From Cyclobacteriaceae bacterium (GTDB taxonomy: Bacteria > Bacteroidota > Bacteroidia > Cytophagales > Cyclobacteriaceae), in the NCBI GenBank assembly GCA_025455445.1, contig JALOMN010000115.1, forward strand, positions 1-6,351: a stretch of 6,351 nt of DNA, in the 5' to 3' direction. The translations under genes were made by a program, and so were the position numbers. This document shows positions 6,019 to 6,351 of this stretch, one piece after another. The notes beneath the pieces were generated by a model. The model was not told where the DNA came from, did no database searches, and saw nothing but the letters and a program-made list of their open reading frames with translations. The number at the start of each line of letters is the position of its first letter. The stretch's first letter is position 1.

Positions 6019-6351
6019 ATGAAACGTTTAATTGTTGACATGGACGATGTGCTGGCCGATGCTACGGGTCAGTTTATTAAGTATTATGAAAAGGAGTTTG
6101 GTGTGCGCGTATCACGAGAATCCATGCACCACAAGCCTGAGATGGAACGCTTTCCTGATAATCATGAAGCAGTATATAATTTTACCTTCCGGAAGGATTT
6201 CTTCAGAAAGATGGAAGTAAATCCGCACAGTCAGGAAGTAATGAAGGAGCTCAATATAAAATATGAAGTTTTCATCGTCTCCTCCGCCATGGAATTTCCA
6301 AACTCTTTACCAGAAAAGCTGGAATGGCTAAACGAACATTTCCCGTTTCTT
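6019..6351 (+). CDS. 5'(3')-deoxyribonucleotidase, NT5C family (N-terminal 111 aa, cut by window end)
   Basis: This frame runs without a stop from the ATG at 6019 to the last base, so the 3' end lies outside the window. It starts MKRLIVDMDDVLAD, the HAD-superfamily motif I of the NT5C deoxyribonucleotidases: D7 is the expected nucleophile and D9 the general acid/base. The helical cap follows (about 15-70). HAD motif II appears as FIVSSAMEFPNS (85-96, S88/S89), and EKLEWLNEHFPF is the characteristic stretch after it. These enzymes dephosphorylate deoxyribonucleoside monophosphates in the cytoplasm and help balance dNTP pools. Motifs III and IV should lie in the missing C-terminal part. A typical bacterial member is about 170-200 residues, so about 60% is visible. 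The gene has its own exact TAnnTTTG element and no evident link to the upstream lipoproteins. Confidence 0.88.
   Translation, partial: MKRLIVDMDDVLADATGQFIKYYEKEFGVRVSRESMHHKPEMERFPDNHEAVYNFTFRKDFFRKMEVNPHSQEVMKELNIKYEVFIVSSAMEFPNSLPEKLEWLNEHFPFL

Noticed and set aside
6032..6220. Plus-strand 62-aa open frame
   Set aside because: It is an out-of-frame shadow of the NT5C gene starting at 6019, with a composition unlike a real protein.

Overview
The window looks like part of a Bacteroidota chromosome (Cytophagia/Chitinophagia/Flavobacteriia type; the genus cannot be told). The reasons are: three lipoproteins with short signal peptides, two of them with acidic residues right after the lipid cysteine; a carboxypeptidase-regulatory-like plus BACON domain architecture; no Shine-Dalgarno sequences before the starts; and exact or near matches to the Bacteroidota -7 promoter element TAnnTTTG. 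No mobile element, CRISPR array, tRNA or rRNA was seen.

Layout: (1) Positions 1-438 are the 3' end of a larger secreted-type protein with a PPC-like beta-sandwich at its C terminus. (2) From 439 to 1199 an exact TAnnTTTG element precedes an unrecognised 56-residue small ORF and then a 144-residue lipocalin-like lipoprotein. (3) A convergent gap holds a factor-independent terminator for the minus-strand gene at 1403-1867, which encodes an unrecognised four-helix membrane protein. (4) The 328-bp divergent gap 1868-2195 holds two palindromes with identical arms (ATGAT-N4-ATCAT), 53 bp apart. The nearer one is centred at about -41.5 from the start site predicted for the minus-strand gene, which is the arrangement expected of a Crp/Fnr-type activator. 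(5) 2196-3983 encodes a lipoprotein of the aryl-sulfate sulfotransferase (AssT) family with candidate active-site His/His/Arg/His residues in place. (6) 50 bp later, 4034-5932 encodes a lipoprotein with carboxypeptidase-regulatory-like, BACON and Ig-like domains and a probable beta-propeller. It is more AT-rich than its neighbour. (7) 6019-6351 is the start of a 5'(3')-deoxyribonucleotidase (NT5C family, HAD superfamily), cut by the window end and preceded by an exact TAnnTTTG element.

How they work together: the two large lipoproteins are codirectional, closely spaced, both envelope proteins and both probably propeller-based, so a shared job at the cell envelope is plausible but unproven. 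The other genes look functionally unrelated. The most interesting non-coding signal is the paired palindrome array in 1868-2117.
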